A stretch of DNA of 64,000 bases. It comes from Streptomyces seoulensis. Lineage in GTDB: Bacteria; Actinomycetota; Actinomycetes; Streptomycetales; Streptomycetaceae. The stretch is taken from assembly GCF_022846655.1 (NCBI RefSeq), contig NZ_AP025667.1:4315001-4379000 (forward strand), written 5' to 3'. How positions within the stretch are numbered: position 1 is the stretch's first letter; every line of letters starts with the position of its first letter. A program made the translations under genes and the position numbers. Below are positions 27,470 through 36,336 of the stretch, one piece after another. Below the pieces are notes generated by a model. It saw only the letters and a list, made by a program, of their open reading frames with translations, was not told where the DNA came from and ran no database searches.

Positions 27470-27504
27470 AACACCCCCCGCACCGGCCGGTGTTTGGGGG
27501 TGTT
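27470..27504 (-). terminator. Nested hairpin terminator after the SRPBCC gene
   Basis: AACACCCCC (27470-27478) pairs with GGGGGTGTT (27496-27504). It encloses a perfect 12-bp palindrome CACCGGCCGGTG (27481-27492). The stem overlaps the TAA stop of the SRPBCC gene read from the minus strand and should insulate it from the MFS gene downstream. Confidence 0.65.
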
Positions 27505-27946
27505 ACTTCTCGACCTCGGTGGCGAGCCGGTCGAGCACCGAGTCGTAGATGCGGCCCAGGCCCTTGGGGGCGAAGGTGCGCTCGAAGAAGCCGCCGATGC
27601 CGCCGGCGCCCTTCCAGGTCGTGGTGACCACGACACGGGCACGGCCTTCACCGGCCGGGGTGACACGCCAGGTGGTGACCATGGTGGAGTTGCGGTCCTT
27701 CTCGACCAGCTCGCCGTCGGTGGGCTCGCTCACCTCCAGCAGGCAGTCGCGCACGCGCTTGCTGGTGGCCTGGAGCTTCCAGTGGACGAGGGTGCCCGCG
27801 CCGTTGCCGCCCTCACGCACCTCGTACTCGCTGAAGTGCTCGGGGAGCAGCCTCGGGCGGGTGGACCGGTAGTCGATGAGCGCGTCGAACACTCTGTCGG
27901 CGTTCGCCGCGAAAACTCGTTCCGTAGTGGCCTCGACCTGCGCCAT
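27503..27946 (-). CDS. SRPBCC family protein (polyketide cyclase/START-like)
   Basis: 147 aa. It matches the START/Bet v1-like helix-grip fold: AQVEATTERVFAANADRVFD at the start, a central VHWKLQ strand, VVVTTTWKGAGGIGGFF, and a long C-terminal helix with RIYDSVLDRLATEV. Family members bind hydrophobic ligands or act as coenzyme Q or polyketide accessory proteins; no catalytic residue is diagnostic. GTGGAGGAAGCA before ATG 27946 fixes the start. Divergent from the radical SAM gene. Confidence 0.87.
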   Translation of the reverse strand: MAQVEATTERVFAANADRVFDALIDYRSTRPRLLPEHFSEYEVREGGNGAGTLVHWKLQATSKRVRDCLLEVSEPTDGELVEKDRNSTMVTTWRVTPAGEGRARVVVTTTWKGAGGIGGFFERTFAPKGLGRIYDSVLDRLATEVEK

Positions 27947-28035
27947 TGCTTCCTCCACGAGCTGATACCTCAGGTTTTCGGCAAGCCAACCACCCCGGCG
28001 CCCGGCCGCCCAAATCGGGGTCCGCCCGATCATGG

Positions 28036-28047
28036 GAACAGATGTTC
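28036..28047. promoter_or_regulatory. SOS-box-like LexA site
   Basis: GAACAGATGTTC matches the actinobacterial SOS core GAAC-N4-GTTC exactly. It lies 32 bases before the ATG of the radical SAM gene and just ahead of a TATTCT that could be the -10 element. This position suits repression by LexA. Confidence 0.65.
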
Positions 28048-28079
28048 TATTCTGGGTGACGAGCTACCGAGGAGGCGTC

Positions 28080-29126
28080 ATGCGCTGGGAGAACCTGACC
28101 GACGAGTCCGGTGGTCACGGCCGGACCCCCGACGGCGCGCTGTTCGAAGCGGGCGCCGTCACGACTCGCACCTTCGACACCCCTGAGTTCAAGGGCATCA
28201 CCTTCCACGAGGTCCGGGCCCGCTCGGTCCTGAACCGGGTACCGGGCGCCTCACGGATGCCGTTCGAATGGACGGTGAACCCCTACCGGGGCTGCTCGCA
28301 CGCCTGTGTGTACTGCTTCGCCCGCAAGACGCACAGCTATCTGGACCTGGACACCGGGCTCGGCTTCGACTCGCAGATCGTGGTCAAGGTCAACGCGCCC
28401 GAGGTGCTGCGCCGCCAGCTCGCCTCGCCGCGCTGGGGCGGGGAGCACGTGGCGATGGGCACCAACGTCGACTGCTACCAGCGCGCCGAAGGTCGCTACC
28501 GGCTGATGCCGGGCATCATCGACGCCCTGACCGAGCGGGCCAACCCGTTCTCGATCCTCACCAAGGGCACCCTGATCCTGCGCGACCTTGACCGCCTGGT
28601 CCGTGCGGCCGAGGTGACGGACGTGGGCATCTCGGTGTCCGTGGGCTTCACCGACCCCGAGCTGTGGCGCACGGTCGAGCCGGGCACCCCGGCGCCCGAG
28701 CGGCGGCTCGACGTGGTGCGCACGCTCGGCGAGCACGGCATCGGCTGCGCGGTGCTGATGGCCCCGGTCATCCCCTTCCTCAGCGACCAGCCCGAGCGGC
28801 TGCGCGACACCGTGCGCGCCATCGCGGAGTCCGGGGCCACCTCGGTGACGCCGCTGGTGCTGCATCTGCGGCCCGGTGCGCGGGAGTGGTTCATGAGCTG
28901 GCTCGCCCGGCACCACCCGCACCTGGTGGCCCGCTACGAACGGCTGTACGCGGGCGGCGCCTACGCCCCCACCTGGTACCAGCGCCGGATCACCCGCCAG
29001 GTGCACGAGCTGGCGCGGGAGTACGGCATCGGGCCGACCCGCGCCGGTGCCACCCGGCGCATCCGCCCGGCCCGGACCGAGGAGCGGCCGGCCGAACCCG
29101 AGCCGACACAGCTCACCCTCATGTGA
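28080..29126 (+). CDS. Rv2578c family radical SAM protein
   Basis: 348 aa. The cluster-binding motif is NPYRGCSHACVYCFAR with Cys72, Cys76 and Cys79 (CxxxCxxC). It belongs to the Rv2578c/spore-photoproduct-lyase-like branch, with AMGTNVDCYQRAE and ILTKGTLILRDLD as further signatures. It probably acts on nucleic acid or DNA damage; the reaction is unknown. GAGGAGG at 28069-28075 fixes the ATG at 28080 rather than the earlier in-frame ATG at 28032, which would overlap the SOS-like site. The LexA-like box upstream suggests induction by DNA damage. Confidence 0.92.
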   Translation: MRWENLTDESGGHGRTPDGALFEAGAVTTRTFDTPEFKGITFHEVRARSVLNRVPGASRMPFEWTVNPYRGCSHACVYCFARKTHSYLDLDTGLGFDSQIVVKVNAPEVLRRQLASPRWGGEHVAMGTNVDCYQRAEGRYRLMPGIIDALTERANPFSILTKGTLILRDLDRLVRAAEVTDVGISVSVGFTDPELWRTVEPGTPAPERRLDVVRTLGEHGIGCAVLMAPVIPFLSDQPERLRDTVRAIAESGATSVTPLVLHLRPGAREWFMSWLARHHPHLVARYERLYAGGAYAPTWYQRRITRQVHELAREYGIGPTRAGATRRIRPARTEERPAEPEPTQLTLM

Positions 29127-29267
29127 GGGCGTTCGAGGGCATCCGGCGACCCGTTCGGGTCAAGTACGGGGCCAAGACGCTCCGGAGCCGGGGATTGCAG
29201 GGACGATGCCGCGAGGACCGCGGCCCTCGCGGCCCGCGCCATCCTCCGTCCCGTGGAGTGCCCACGC

Positions 29268-30824
29268 ATGAGAACACGCGCAGCCGTACTGGGCGCGACG
29301 GCCGTCCTGCTCGCGGCCTCCGCCACCGCCCTGCCCGTCCAGGCCGCCCCCGCCGCGCCGGGTCTCGCCTGGAAGGACTGCGGCACCGGCAACTACCCGA
29401 CCCTCCAGTGCGCGTCCCTGAAGGTGCCGCTGGACCACGACCGGCCCGCCGGGCGGCAGATCACGCTCGCCCTCTCCCGTGTCCCGCACTCCGCGAAGAC
29501 CTCCCAGGGGCCGCTGCTGGTCAACCCCGGCGGCCCCGGCGGCAGCGGGCTCGCCCTCGCCGGATTCGTCGCCTCCGCGCTGCCCGCCGAGGTGGCCGCG
29601 CAGTACGACGTCATCGGCTTCGACCCGCGCGGCGTCGGCAGGAGCACCCCGGCCCTGGACTGCGCCCCGGACCACTTCGCGCCGGTGCGCCCCGACACCG
29701 TCCCGGCCACGGCGGAGCTGGAGCGGCGGAACCTGGACCGGGTGCGGTCCTTCGCCACCGCCTGCGGCAAGGCCCACGCGGACGTGCTGCCGTACATCGA
29801 CACCGTCTCCGCCGCCCGCGACCTGGACTCCGTCCGCCAGGCCCTCGGCGCCGGCCGCCTCAGCTACCTCGGCTACTCATACGGCACCTACCTGGGCGCG
29901 GTCTACGCCAAGCTCTTCCCCAGCCGCGTGCACCGCCTTGTGCTGGACTCGATCGTGAATCCCACGGGCGTCTGGTACGAGGACAACCTCACCCAGGACC
30001 ACGCCTTCGACGCCCGCCACAAGGCGCTGATGGCGTGGATCGCCGGACACGACGAGGCGTACGGCCTCGGCACCGACCCCGCGCGGATCGAGGCCGACTG
30101 GTACGCGATGCGGGCCGCGCTGGCGAAGGACCCGGCGGGCGGCAAGGTGGGCGCCGCCGAGCTGGAGGACACCTACATGCCGGGCGGTTACTACGACGGC
30201 TACTGGCCCTACCTCGCCGAGGCGCTCGCCTCCTACGTCCACGACAAGGACACCGGGCCGCTGGAGAAGGCGTACGGGAAATTCGCCGCCGTCGACGCGG
30301 CCGGGGCCAACAACTACAGCGTCTACACGGCCGTGCAGTGCCGGGACGCGGCGTGGCCGCGCGACTGGCGGCGCTGGTCGCGGGACACCTGGGCGACGCA
30401 GCGCAAGGCACCCTTCATGACCTGGAACAACACCTGGTACAACGCACCGTGCGCGTTCTGGCCGACGAGCACCCGGCACCCCGTCAACATCGCCAACGGC
30501 AAACTGCCCCCGGCGCTGCTGTTCCAGGCGACGGACGACGCGGCGACCCCCTACTCGGGCGGCGTCATGACCCACCGCCTGCTGGCCCACTCCAGCCTGG
30601 TGGTCGAGCAGGGCGGCGGCAACCACGGCATCACCCTGACCGGCAACTCCTGCCTGGACGACCACCTGACCACCTACCTCACCGACGGCACGGTCCCCCG
30701 CGGCCGGGGCGAGATCGACGCGGTCTGCGACAAGTCCCCGGCCCCCGAGCCCCTGGACGCGAGGACAGCCCCCGCGGCCGCCCGTGGATCAACCCTGCAC
30801 GGACTGCTGGGCTTTCACGGATGA
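29268..30824 (+). CDS. Secreted alpha/beta hydrolase, tripeptidyl aminopeptidase type (S33, TAP C-terminus)
   Basis: 518 aa. The signal peptide (about 1-27, ending VQAAPAA) is typical Sec type. The alpha/beta fold shows VNPGGPGGSG near 85, FDPRGVGRS near 118, and the nucleophile Ser204 in LGYSYGTYLG. A TAP-like C-terminal domain with GGGNHGIT supplies the His. Streptomyces TAP-family enzymes release tripeptides or hydrolyse prolyl peptides outside the cell. GTGGAG 9 bases before ATG 29268 sets the start. Convergent with the HEAT-repeat gene. Confidence 0.92.
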   Translation: MRTRAAVLGATAVLLAASATALPVQAAPAAPGLAWKDCGTGNYPTLQCASLKVPLDHDRPAGRQITLALSRVPHSAKTSQGPLLVNPGGPGGSGLALAGFVASALPAEVAAQYDVIGFDPRGVGRSTPALDCAPDHFAPVRPDTVPATAELERRNLDRVRSFATACGKAHADVLPYIDTVSAARDLDSVRQALGAGRLSYLGYSYGTYLGAVYAKLFPSRVHRLVLDSIVNPTGVWYEDNLTQDHAFDARHKALMAWIAGHDEAYGLGTDPARIEADWYAMRAALAKDPAGGKVGAAELEDTYMPGGYYDGYWPYLAEALASYVHDKDTGPLEKAYGKFAAVDAAGANNYSVYTAVQCRDAAWPRDWRRWSRDTWATQRKAPFMTWNNTWYNAPCAFWPTSTRHPVNIANGKLPPALLFQATDDAATPYSGGVMTHRLLAHSSLVVEQGGGNHGITLTGNSCLDDHLTTYLTDGTVPRGRGEIDAVCDKSPAPEPLDARTAPAAARGSTLHGLLGFHG

Positions 30825-30840
30825 CCGCAGCACCTCCGCG

Positions 30841-31425
30841 TCAACCACTCTGTCTCTGACGGGGGATGCGGCCGAGCGCCGTCATCGCCGCCCCCGCCAG
30901 GGCAGGGTGGGCGAGCGCCTCCGTCAGTACGCGCTTCGCGCGAGGGTCGGCCAGGGTGCCCAGGCCCTCGACGCAGGCCAGGGCGACGCGGCGGTAGGGG
31001 TCGTGGGGGCGCAGTCGGCGTTCGAGGTTGGCGATGAGGGCGGGGACGGACTCGGGGGCGCGCAGCCGGACGAGGAGGCGTACCGGCTGCAGGGCGTAGG
31101 CGACGCGGAGTTCGTTGGTGGCGAGGGCGGCGGCCGCGCGGGCGGTGCGCGGGTCGCCGAGGGCGGCCAGGGCTTCGGCGGCCGAGGCGCAGCGGGGCGG
31201 GTCGCGGTGATTGAGGAGCAGCACCAGCGACTCGAACGCCCGCCGGTCCCCGGCGACTCCGAGCCGGAACGCGGCCAACTCCCTGGCCCACAGCGGCTGC
31301 CCGGGCGCGGTGAGCACATGGGCCAGCTCATCGTGATCCCCGGTGCCCACGAGCCTCTCGTACGCGGCCCCGCCCCGCGACTCCTGCCGTAAGCGTTCGG
31401 TGAGCACTCGCAACTCTTCGTCCAC
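30841..31425 (-). CDS. HEAT-repeat protein
   Basis: 194 aa, all helical. It contains repeated units such as SAAEALAALGDPRTARAAAA and ALACVEGLGTLADPRAKRVL, typical of PBS-lyase/HEAT solenoids. No catalytic residue is seen; it is probably a scaffold or adaptor. GTG at 31425 (MDEELRVLTERLRQ) was chosen because family members begin there. The open frame reaches another GTG at 31470, but neither has a strong ribosome site. Confidence 0.8.
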   Translation of the reverse strand: MDEELRVLTERLRQESRGGAAYERLVGTGDHDELAHVLTAPGQPLWARELAAFRLGVAGDRRAFESLVLLLNHRDPPRCASAAEALAALGDPRTARAAAALATNELRVAYALQPVRLLVRLRAPESVPALIANLERRLRPHDPYRRVALACVEGLGTLADPRAKRVLTEALAHPALAGAAMTALGRIPRQRQSG

Positions 31426-31769
31426 GTACCCAGCGTAGGCGGGTGGTGACGACTGAGGGAGGTACATCACAAAGCGAGTTGGCGCCGACCACTGGCGCGC
31501 TCGTTACTCGCTGGTTAAGCTCAGACGAGCGAGTTACCCACTCGCGCTTCGGCTGGCGACGGTCTGGTGACGCAACCGTCGAGAGCACGACCCGGCTCCG
31601 GGACAGGGCCGGGCAGATCGAGCCGTCCAGGGCGTGTGCGCGCCCGGCGTGACGGCACCGGGCGTGTGCGCTTCGCGGCCCGGCAACACCCGCATCCCCG
31701 CGCCCCGTTGCGCGTCCACGACGCGTCAGGCGCGTTCCTCGTCGTCACCACTCTTCCTGGAGTTCCGCG
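31426..31769. promoter_or_regulatory. Regulatory region upstream of the 3-hydroxyacyl-CoA dehydrogenase gene
   Basis: 344 bases without a gene. GTTACTCGCT (31503-31512) and AGCGAGTTAC (31528-31537) form an inverted repeat with one mismatch and a 15-base spacer. Further copies of the same word lie nearby: AGCGAGTT at 31473-31480 and CACTCGCG at 31540-31547. This looks like a TetR-type operator cluster controlling the downstream gene. The rest, 31548-31755, is GC-rich leader with no recognised element. Confidence 0.5.
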
Positions 31770-33575
31770 ATGGCCACTCCCCTGTCCCACACCCCTCCCT
31801 CCCCGCTGCGGACGATCGCCGTGGTCGGTCTCGGCACCATGGGCACCGGTCTCACCGAGGTCCTGGCCCGGGCCGGCCGCGAGGTGGTCGGCATCGACAT
31901 CGACGCCACCCAGGCCGCCCGGTGCGTCCAGGCGCTGGAGAGCTCCACCGCCCGCGCCGTCGAGCGCGGCCGGCTCACCGAGCCGGAGCGCGCCGCCGTC
32001 CTGGACCGGGTCACCACCTCCACCGACCTCGCGGCGGCGGCCGACGCCGACCTCGTGATCGAGGTGGCCCCGGAGTCGTACGAGATCAAGCAGCAGATCC
32101 TCTCCGAACTGGACCGGGTGGTGCGGCCGGAGACGATCCTGGCCACCGGCACCAACGCGCTGTCGGTCACCCGGCTCGCCGCCGGCTCGGAACGCCCCGA
32201 GCGGGTCCTCGGGCTGCACTTCTTCAACCCGGTGCAGGCGATGAAGCTGGTGGAGGTCGTCTCCTCGGTGCTCACCGCGCCGCAGGCGGTCACCGCCGTC
32301 ACCGACCTCGCGTTCGAGCTGGGCAAGGAGCCGGTCCGGGTCGGCGACCGCCCCGGATTCGTCGCCGACGGCCTGCTGTTCGGCTACCTGAACCAGGCCG
32401 CCGCGATGTACGAGGCCCGCTACGCCTCCCGCGAGGACATCGACGCGGCGATGCGGCTGGGCTGCGGCCTGCCGATGGGCCCCCTCGCCCTGCTGGACCT
32501 GATCGGCGTGGACACCGCCCGCCGGGTCCTGGAGGCGATGTACACCGAGTCCCGCGACCGGCTGCACGCCCCGGCCCCGATCCTCAAGCAGCTCAGCCAG
32601 GCGGGCCTGACCGGCCGCAAGGCGGGGCGCGGCTTCTACACCTACGCGGCCCCCGGCAGCGCCGAGACCGTCCCGGACGCCCTCACCCCGGCACCCGGCG
32701 AGAGCGCGTCGGCGGGCCGTACGGTGCGCTCGGTGGGCGTGGCCGGGTCCGGCACGATGGCGTCGGGCATCGCCGAGGTGTTCGCCAAGGCCGGGTTCGA
32801 GGTCGTCCTCGCCGCCCGTACCGAGGAGAAGGCGCAGGCGGCAAAGGCCCGCGTGGGCAAGTCGCTGGACCGCTCGGTCGCCAAGGGCCGGCTGACCGCC
32901 GAGTCGGCCGCCGGGATGCTGGAGCGCATCACCCCGGCGGGCGGCTACGAGGCGTTCGCGGAGGTGGACCTCGCGGTGGAGGCCGTCGCCGAGGACCTGG
33001 ACGTCAAGCGGCAGCTCTTCCAGGCGCTGGACAAGGTCTGCAAGCCGGGCGCGGTCCTGGCCACCACGACCTCCTCGCTGCCCGTCGTCGCCTGCGCCCG
33101 CGCCACCTCGCGCCCGCAGGACGTGATCGGGATGCACTTCTTCAACCCGGCCCCGGCGATGAAGCTGGTCGAGGTGGTGCGCACCGTGCTCACCGCCGAC
33201 GACACGCACGCCACCGTCCGTGAGGTCTGCGCCCGGCTCGGCAAGCACCCCGTGGACTGCGGCGACCGCGCCGGCTTCATCGTGAACGCGCTGCTGTTCC
33301 CGTACCTGAACAACGCGATCAAGATGGTCGAGGAGCACTACGCGACCCTCGACGACATCGACGCGGCGATGCGGCTGGGCGGCGGCTACCCGATGGGTCC
33401 GTTCGAACTGCTGGACGTGGTCGGTCTCGACGTCTCGCTGGCCATCGAGAAGGTGCTGCACCGCGAGTTCCGCGACCCGGGCCTCGCCCCGGCGCCGCTG
33501 CTGGAGCACCTGGTGGCGGCGGGCTGCCTGGGCCGCAAGACCGGCCGGGGCTTCCGCGAGTATGCCCGCCGCTGA
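31770..33575 (+). CDS. Tandem-domain 3-hydroxyacyl-CoA dehydrogenase
   Basis: 601 aa made of two complete dehydrogenase halves. Each has an NAD-binding Rossmann motif (VVGLGTMGTGL near 18, VAGSGTMASGI near 325) and a catalytic His segment (LGLHFFNPVQAMKLVEVV, then IGMHFFNPAPAMKLVEVV). It would interconvert 3-hydroxybutyryl-CoA and acetoacetyl-CoA, feeding crotonyl-CoA to the ethylmalonyl-CoA pathway genes downstream. The first half has AVGTN-like changes (GTNALSVTRL), so the halves may differ in activity. GGAG 7 bases before ATG 31770 sets the start. Confidence 0.9.
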   Translation: MATPLSHTPPSPLRTIAVVGLGTMGTGLTEVLARAGREVVGIDIDATQAARCVQALESSTARAVERGRLTEPERAAVLDRVTTSTDLAAAADADLVIEVAPESYEIKQQILSELDRVVRPETILATGTNALSVTRLAAGSERPERVLGLHFFNPVQAMKLVEVVSSVLTAPQAVTAVTDLAFELGKEPVRVGDRPGFVADGLLFGYLNQAAAMYEARYASREDIDAAMRLGCGLPMGPLALLDLIGVDTARRVLEAMYTESRDRLHAPAPILKQLSQAGLTGRKAGRGFYTYAAPGSAETVPDALTPAPGESASAGRTVRSVGVAGSGTMASGIAEVFAKAGFEVVLAARTEEKAQAAKARVGKSLDRSVAKGRLTAESAAGMLERITPAGGYEAFAEVDLAVEAVAEDLDVKRQLFQALDKVCKPGAVLATTTSSLPVVACARATSRPQDVIGMHFFNPAPAMKLVEVVRTVLTADDTHATVREVCARLGKHPVDCGDRAGFIVNALLFPYLNNAIKMVEEHYATLDDIDAAMRLGGGYPMGPFELLDVVGLDVSLAIEKVLHREFRDPGLAPAPLLEHLVAAGCLGRKTGRGFREYARR

Positions 33576-33729
33576 CGGCGACGGTTTCCGGGACCGGCCG
33601 GAGTGGGGAGGGCTGCTCGAACCGGGCGGCCTCACCCCGCCCGGCCGGGCCCCCGCCCACCTTCAGGGCGAGGGCTCCGGGCACCCGGCACCCGCGCGTG
33701 GCACGGCGTCCATGCAGTACGTTCGGGTC

Positions 33730-34548
33730 ATGTCCCAGCCCGTCAGGTCCTCACGTACATCCGCCTCCTCCGACGCACCGGAGAGCGCCGCGGGCGGTCG
33801 CGCCGCCGCCCAGCGGCTGAAGATGCGCCGGGAACTGGCGGCCGCCGCCATGGAGCTGTTCGCGTCCAAGGGGTACGAGGCGACCACCGTCGACGAGATC
33901 GCCGCGGCGGCCGGCGTCGCCCGCCGCACCTTCTTCCGGCACTTCCGCTCCAAGGAAGAGGCGATCTTCCCGGACCACGACGACACCCTGATCCGGGCCG
34001 AGGCGGTGCTCAAGGCCGCCCCCGCGCACGAGCACCCGCTCGACACCGTGTGCCGCGGGATCAAGGAAGTCATGAAGATGTACGCGGCCCAGCCGGAGAT
34101 CTCGGTGGCCCGCTACCGGCTGACCCGTGAGGTGCCCACGCTGCGCGAGGCGGAGATCGCCTCGGTGGCCCGCTACGAGCGCCTGTTCACCCGCTATCTG
34201 CTGGGCCACTTCGACGAGCGGGCGCACGCCGACGACGCCAACGACGACCCGCTGCTGGCCGAGGTCGCCGCCTCCGCGGTGGTCACCGCCCACAACCACG
34301 TCCTGCGGCGCTGGCTGCGGGCGGACGGCCAGGGCGATGTGGAGGCGCAGCTCGACCACGCCTTCGCCATCGTCCGCCGCACCTTCGGCACCGGCATCGG
34401 CGCCGGCCGGAGCACGTCCGCCGGCACCGCGGCCCCGGCCCCGGCGACGGCTTCCACGCACGGCGAGGTGCTGGTGACGGTCGCCCGCACCGACGCCCCG
34501 CTGGACGAGGTCATGCGGACCATCGAGCAGGCGCTCAAGGAGCGCTGA
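33730..34548 (+). CDS. TetR family regulator of the ethylmalonyl-CoA cluster
   Basis: 272 aa. The TetR helix-turn-helix lies at about residues 38-80 (LFASKGYEATTVDEIAAAAG, then VARRTFFRHFRSKEEAIF). The C-terminal ligand domain is followed by a low-complexity Ala/Pro tail and DAPLDEVMRTIEQALKER. It sits between the hydroxyacyl-CoA dehydrogenase and ccrA genes, reading the same way, so an acyl-CoA ligand and local targets are likely. The ATG at 33730 was chosen because the family starts MSQP; an earlier ATG at 33712 is possible. Confidence 0.9.
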   Translation: MSQPVRSSRTSASSDAPESAAGGRAAAQRLKMRRELAAAAMELFASKGYEATTVDEIAAAAGVARRTFFRHFRSKEEAIFPDHDDTLIRAEAVLKAAPAHEHPLDTVCRGIKEVMKMYAAQPEISVARYRLTREVPTLREAEIASVARYERLFTRYLLGHFDERAHADDANDDPLLAEVAASAVVTAHNHVLRRWLRADGQGDVEAQLDHAFAIVRRTFGTGIGAGRSTSAGTAAPAPATASTHGEVLVTVARTDAPLDEVMRTIEQALKER

Positions 34549-34571
34549 GCAAGCCCTCTCCCGCTGTGACG

Positions 34572-34598
34572 ACGGCCACCCTCCGGGGTGGCCGTTTT
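34572..34598 (+). terminator. Rho-independent terminator after the TetR gene
   Basis: A 10-bp perfect stem (ACGGCCACCC / GGGTGGCCGT) with a TCCG tetraloop and TTTT tail starts 23 bases after the TetR stop. It separates the regulator from the ccrA operon. Confidence 0.85.
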
Positions 34599-34973
34599 GG
34601 CATGCCGGGGGCCGCTTTCACCCGGCTCCCCGAGCCCGTTCGATCGATCATCGCTCATTTGTTACGTAAAGATTTCATGTGAGTGGAAGTTCTGGCACTC
34701 AGTGCCTTGCCGCCTGACACGCCGTGTCATACGTTGAGAGTGTCCGGACGGCCGGCGCGTAGCGAAATCCCGCGCGTCGGCTGTCCCCGCAAGCCCCCCG
34801 GTTTGCGCGTCCGGACGCCTGCGTCACAGGCAACCTCCCGCGCCACAAAGCGCCGCCGAAGCACCAGCCGCCGAACAGACGGCCCACCCCTCGCACCCTC
34901 AGAGCGCACTTCCCGCACCGACGAAACCCCAGCGCCCCTCCCTGACAGGGCGCTCACCGCCGGAGGCAATACC
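34599..34973 (+). promoter_or_regulatory. ccrA promoter/operator region with three palindromes
   Basis: 375 bases ahead of ccrA. TTACGTAA is at 34662-34669. GGCACTCAGTGCC is at 34694-34706 (6+1+6, perfect). TGACACGCCGTGTCA is at 34715-34729 (7+1+7, perfect). The last two centres are 22 bp apart, about two helical turns, fitting a dimer pair of a TetR repressor. About 240 bases of leader follow to the ribosome site GGAGG at 34962. Confidence 0.6.
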
Positions 34974-36317
34974 GTGACCGTGAAGGACATCCTCGCCGCG
35001 ATCCAGTCCCCGGACTCCACGTCCGCCGACTTCGCCGCGCTGCCGCTGCCCGAGTCGTACCGCGCGATCACCGTGCACAAGGACGAGACGGAGATGTTCG
35101 CGGGGCTGGACACCCGCGACAAGGACCCGCGCAAGTCCACCCACCTCGACGAGGTGCCGCTGCCCGAGCTGGGCCCCGGCGAGGCCCTGGTGGCCGTGAT
35201 GGCCTCCTCGGTGAACTACAACTCGGTGTGGACCTCGATCTTCGAGCCGCTGTCCACCTTCGGGTTCCTGGAGCGCTACGGCCGCACGAACGAGCTGGCC
35301 AAGCGGCACGACCTGCCGTACCACATCATCGGCTCCGACCTCGCGGGCGTCGTGCTGCGCACCGGCCCCGGCGTGAACGCCTGGAAGCCCGGTGACGAGG
35401 TCGTCGCGCACTGCCTCTCCGTCGAGATGGAGTCCTCGGACGGCCACAACGACACCATGCTCGACCCCGAGCAGCGGATCTGGGGCTTCGAGACCAACTT
35501 CGGCGGGCTCGCGGAGATAGCGCTCGTCAAGTCCAACCAGCTCATGCCGAAGCCGGACCACCTGAGCTGGGAGGAGGCCGCGGCCCCCGGCCTGGTCAAC
35601 TCCACCGCCTACCGCCAGCTCGTCTCCCGCAACGGCGCCGGGATGAAGCAGGGCGACAACGTCCTCATCTGGGGCGCGAGCGGCGGACTCGGCTCCTACG
35701 CCACCCAGTTCGCGCTGGCCGGCGGCGCCAACCCGATCTGCGTCGTCTCCAGCGACCAGAAGGCGGACATCTGCCGCTCGATGGGCGCCGAGGCGATCAT
35801 CGACCGCAACGCCGAGGGCTACAAGTTCTGGAAGGACGAGCAGACCCAGGACCCGAAGGAGTGGAAGCGCTTCGGCAAGCGCATCCGCGAGCTGACCGGC
35901 GGCGAGGACATCGACATCGTCTTCGAGCACCCCGGCCGCGAGACCTTCGGCGCGAGCGTCTTCGTCACGCGCAAGGGCGGCACCATCACCACCTGCGCCT
36001 CGACCTCGGGCTACATGCACGAGTACGACAACCGCTACCTGTGGATGTCGCTCAAGCGCATCATCGGCTCCCACTTCGCCAACTACCGCGAGGCGTGGGA
36101 GGCCAACCGCCTGATCGCCAAGGGCAAGATCCACCCGACGCTGTCGAAGGTGTACTCCCTGGAGGACACCGGCCAGGCCGCGTACGACGTGCACCGCAAC
36201 CTGCACCAGGGCAAGGTCGGCGTGCTGTGCCTGTCCCCCGAGGAGGGGCTCGGCGTGCGCGACGCGGAGAAGCGCGCCGAGCACATCGACGCGATCAACC
36301 GCTTCCGGAACGTCTGA
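34974..36317 (+). CDS. ccrA: Crotonyl-CoA carboxylase/reductase
   Basis: 447 aa, the classic Streptomyces Ccr length. It makes (2S)-ethylmalonyl-CoA from crotonyl-CoA, CO2 and NADPH, the committing step of the ethylmalonyl-CoA pathway and a source of polyketide extender units. Medium-chain dehydrogenase features are clear: SSVNYNSVWTSIFEP near 79, GSDLAGVVLRTGPGV near 118, the cofactor loop IWGASGGLGSYATQF near 229-243, and VFEHPGRETFGAS near 315. GTG 34974 has GGAGG 7 bases upstream. It is the first gene of a five-gene operon. Confidence 0.96.
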   Translation: MTVKDILAAIQSPDSTSADFAALPLPESYRAITVHKDETEMFAGLDTRDKDPRKSTHLDEVPLPELGPGEALVAVMASSVNYNSVWTSIFEPLSTFGFLERYGRTNELAKRHDLPYHIIGSDLAGVVLRTGPGVNAWKPGDEVVAHCLSVEMESSDGHNDTMLDPEQRIWGFETNFGGLAEIALVKSNQLMPKPDHLSWEEAAAPGLVNSTAYRQLVSRNGAGMKQGDNVLIWGASGGLGSYATQFALAGGANPICVVSSDQKADICRSMGAEAIIDRNAEGYKFWKDEQTQDPKEWKRFGKRIRELTGGEDIDIVFEHPGRETFGASVFVTRKGGTITTCASTSGYMHEYDNRYLWMSLKRIIGSHFANYREAWEANRLIAKGKIHPTLSKVYSLEDTGQAAYDVHRNLHQGKVGVLCLSPEEGLGVRDAEKRAEHIDAINRFRNV

Positions 36318-36336
36318 GCGCGGCGGAGGCCCACAG

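Noticed and set aside
36318..36336. A cobalamin riboswitch before meaA
   Set aside because: Only 19 bases separate ccrA and meaA, and no B12-box-like sequence is seen upstream of ccrA.
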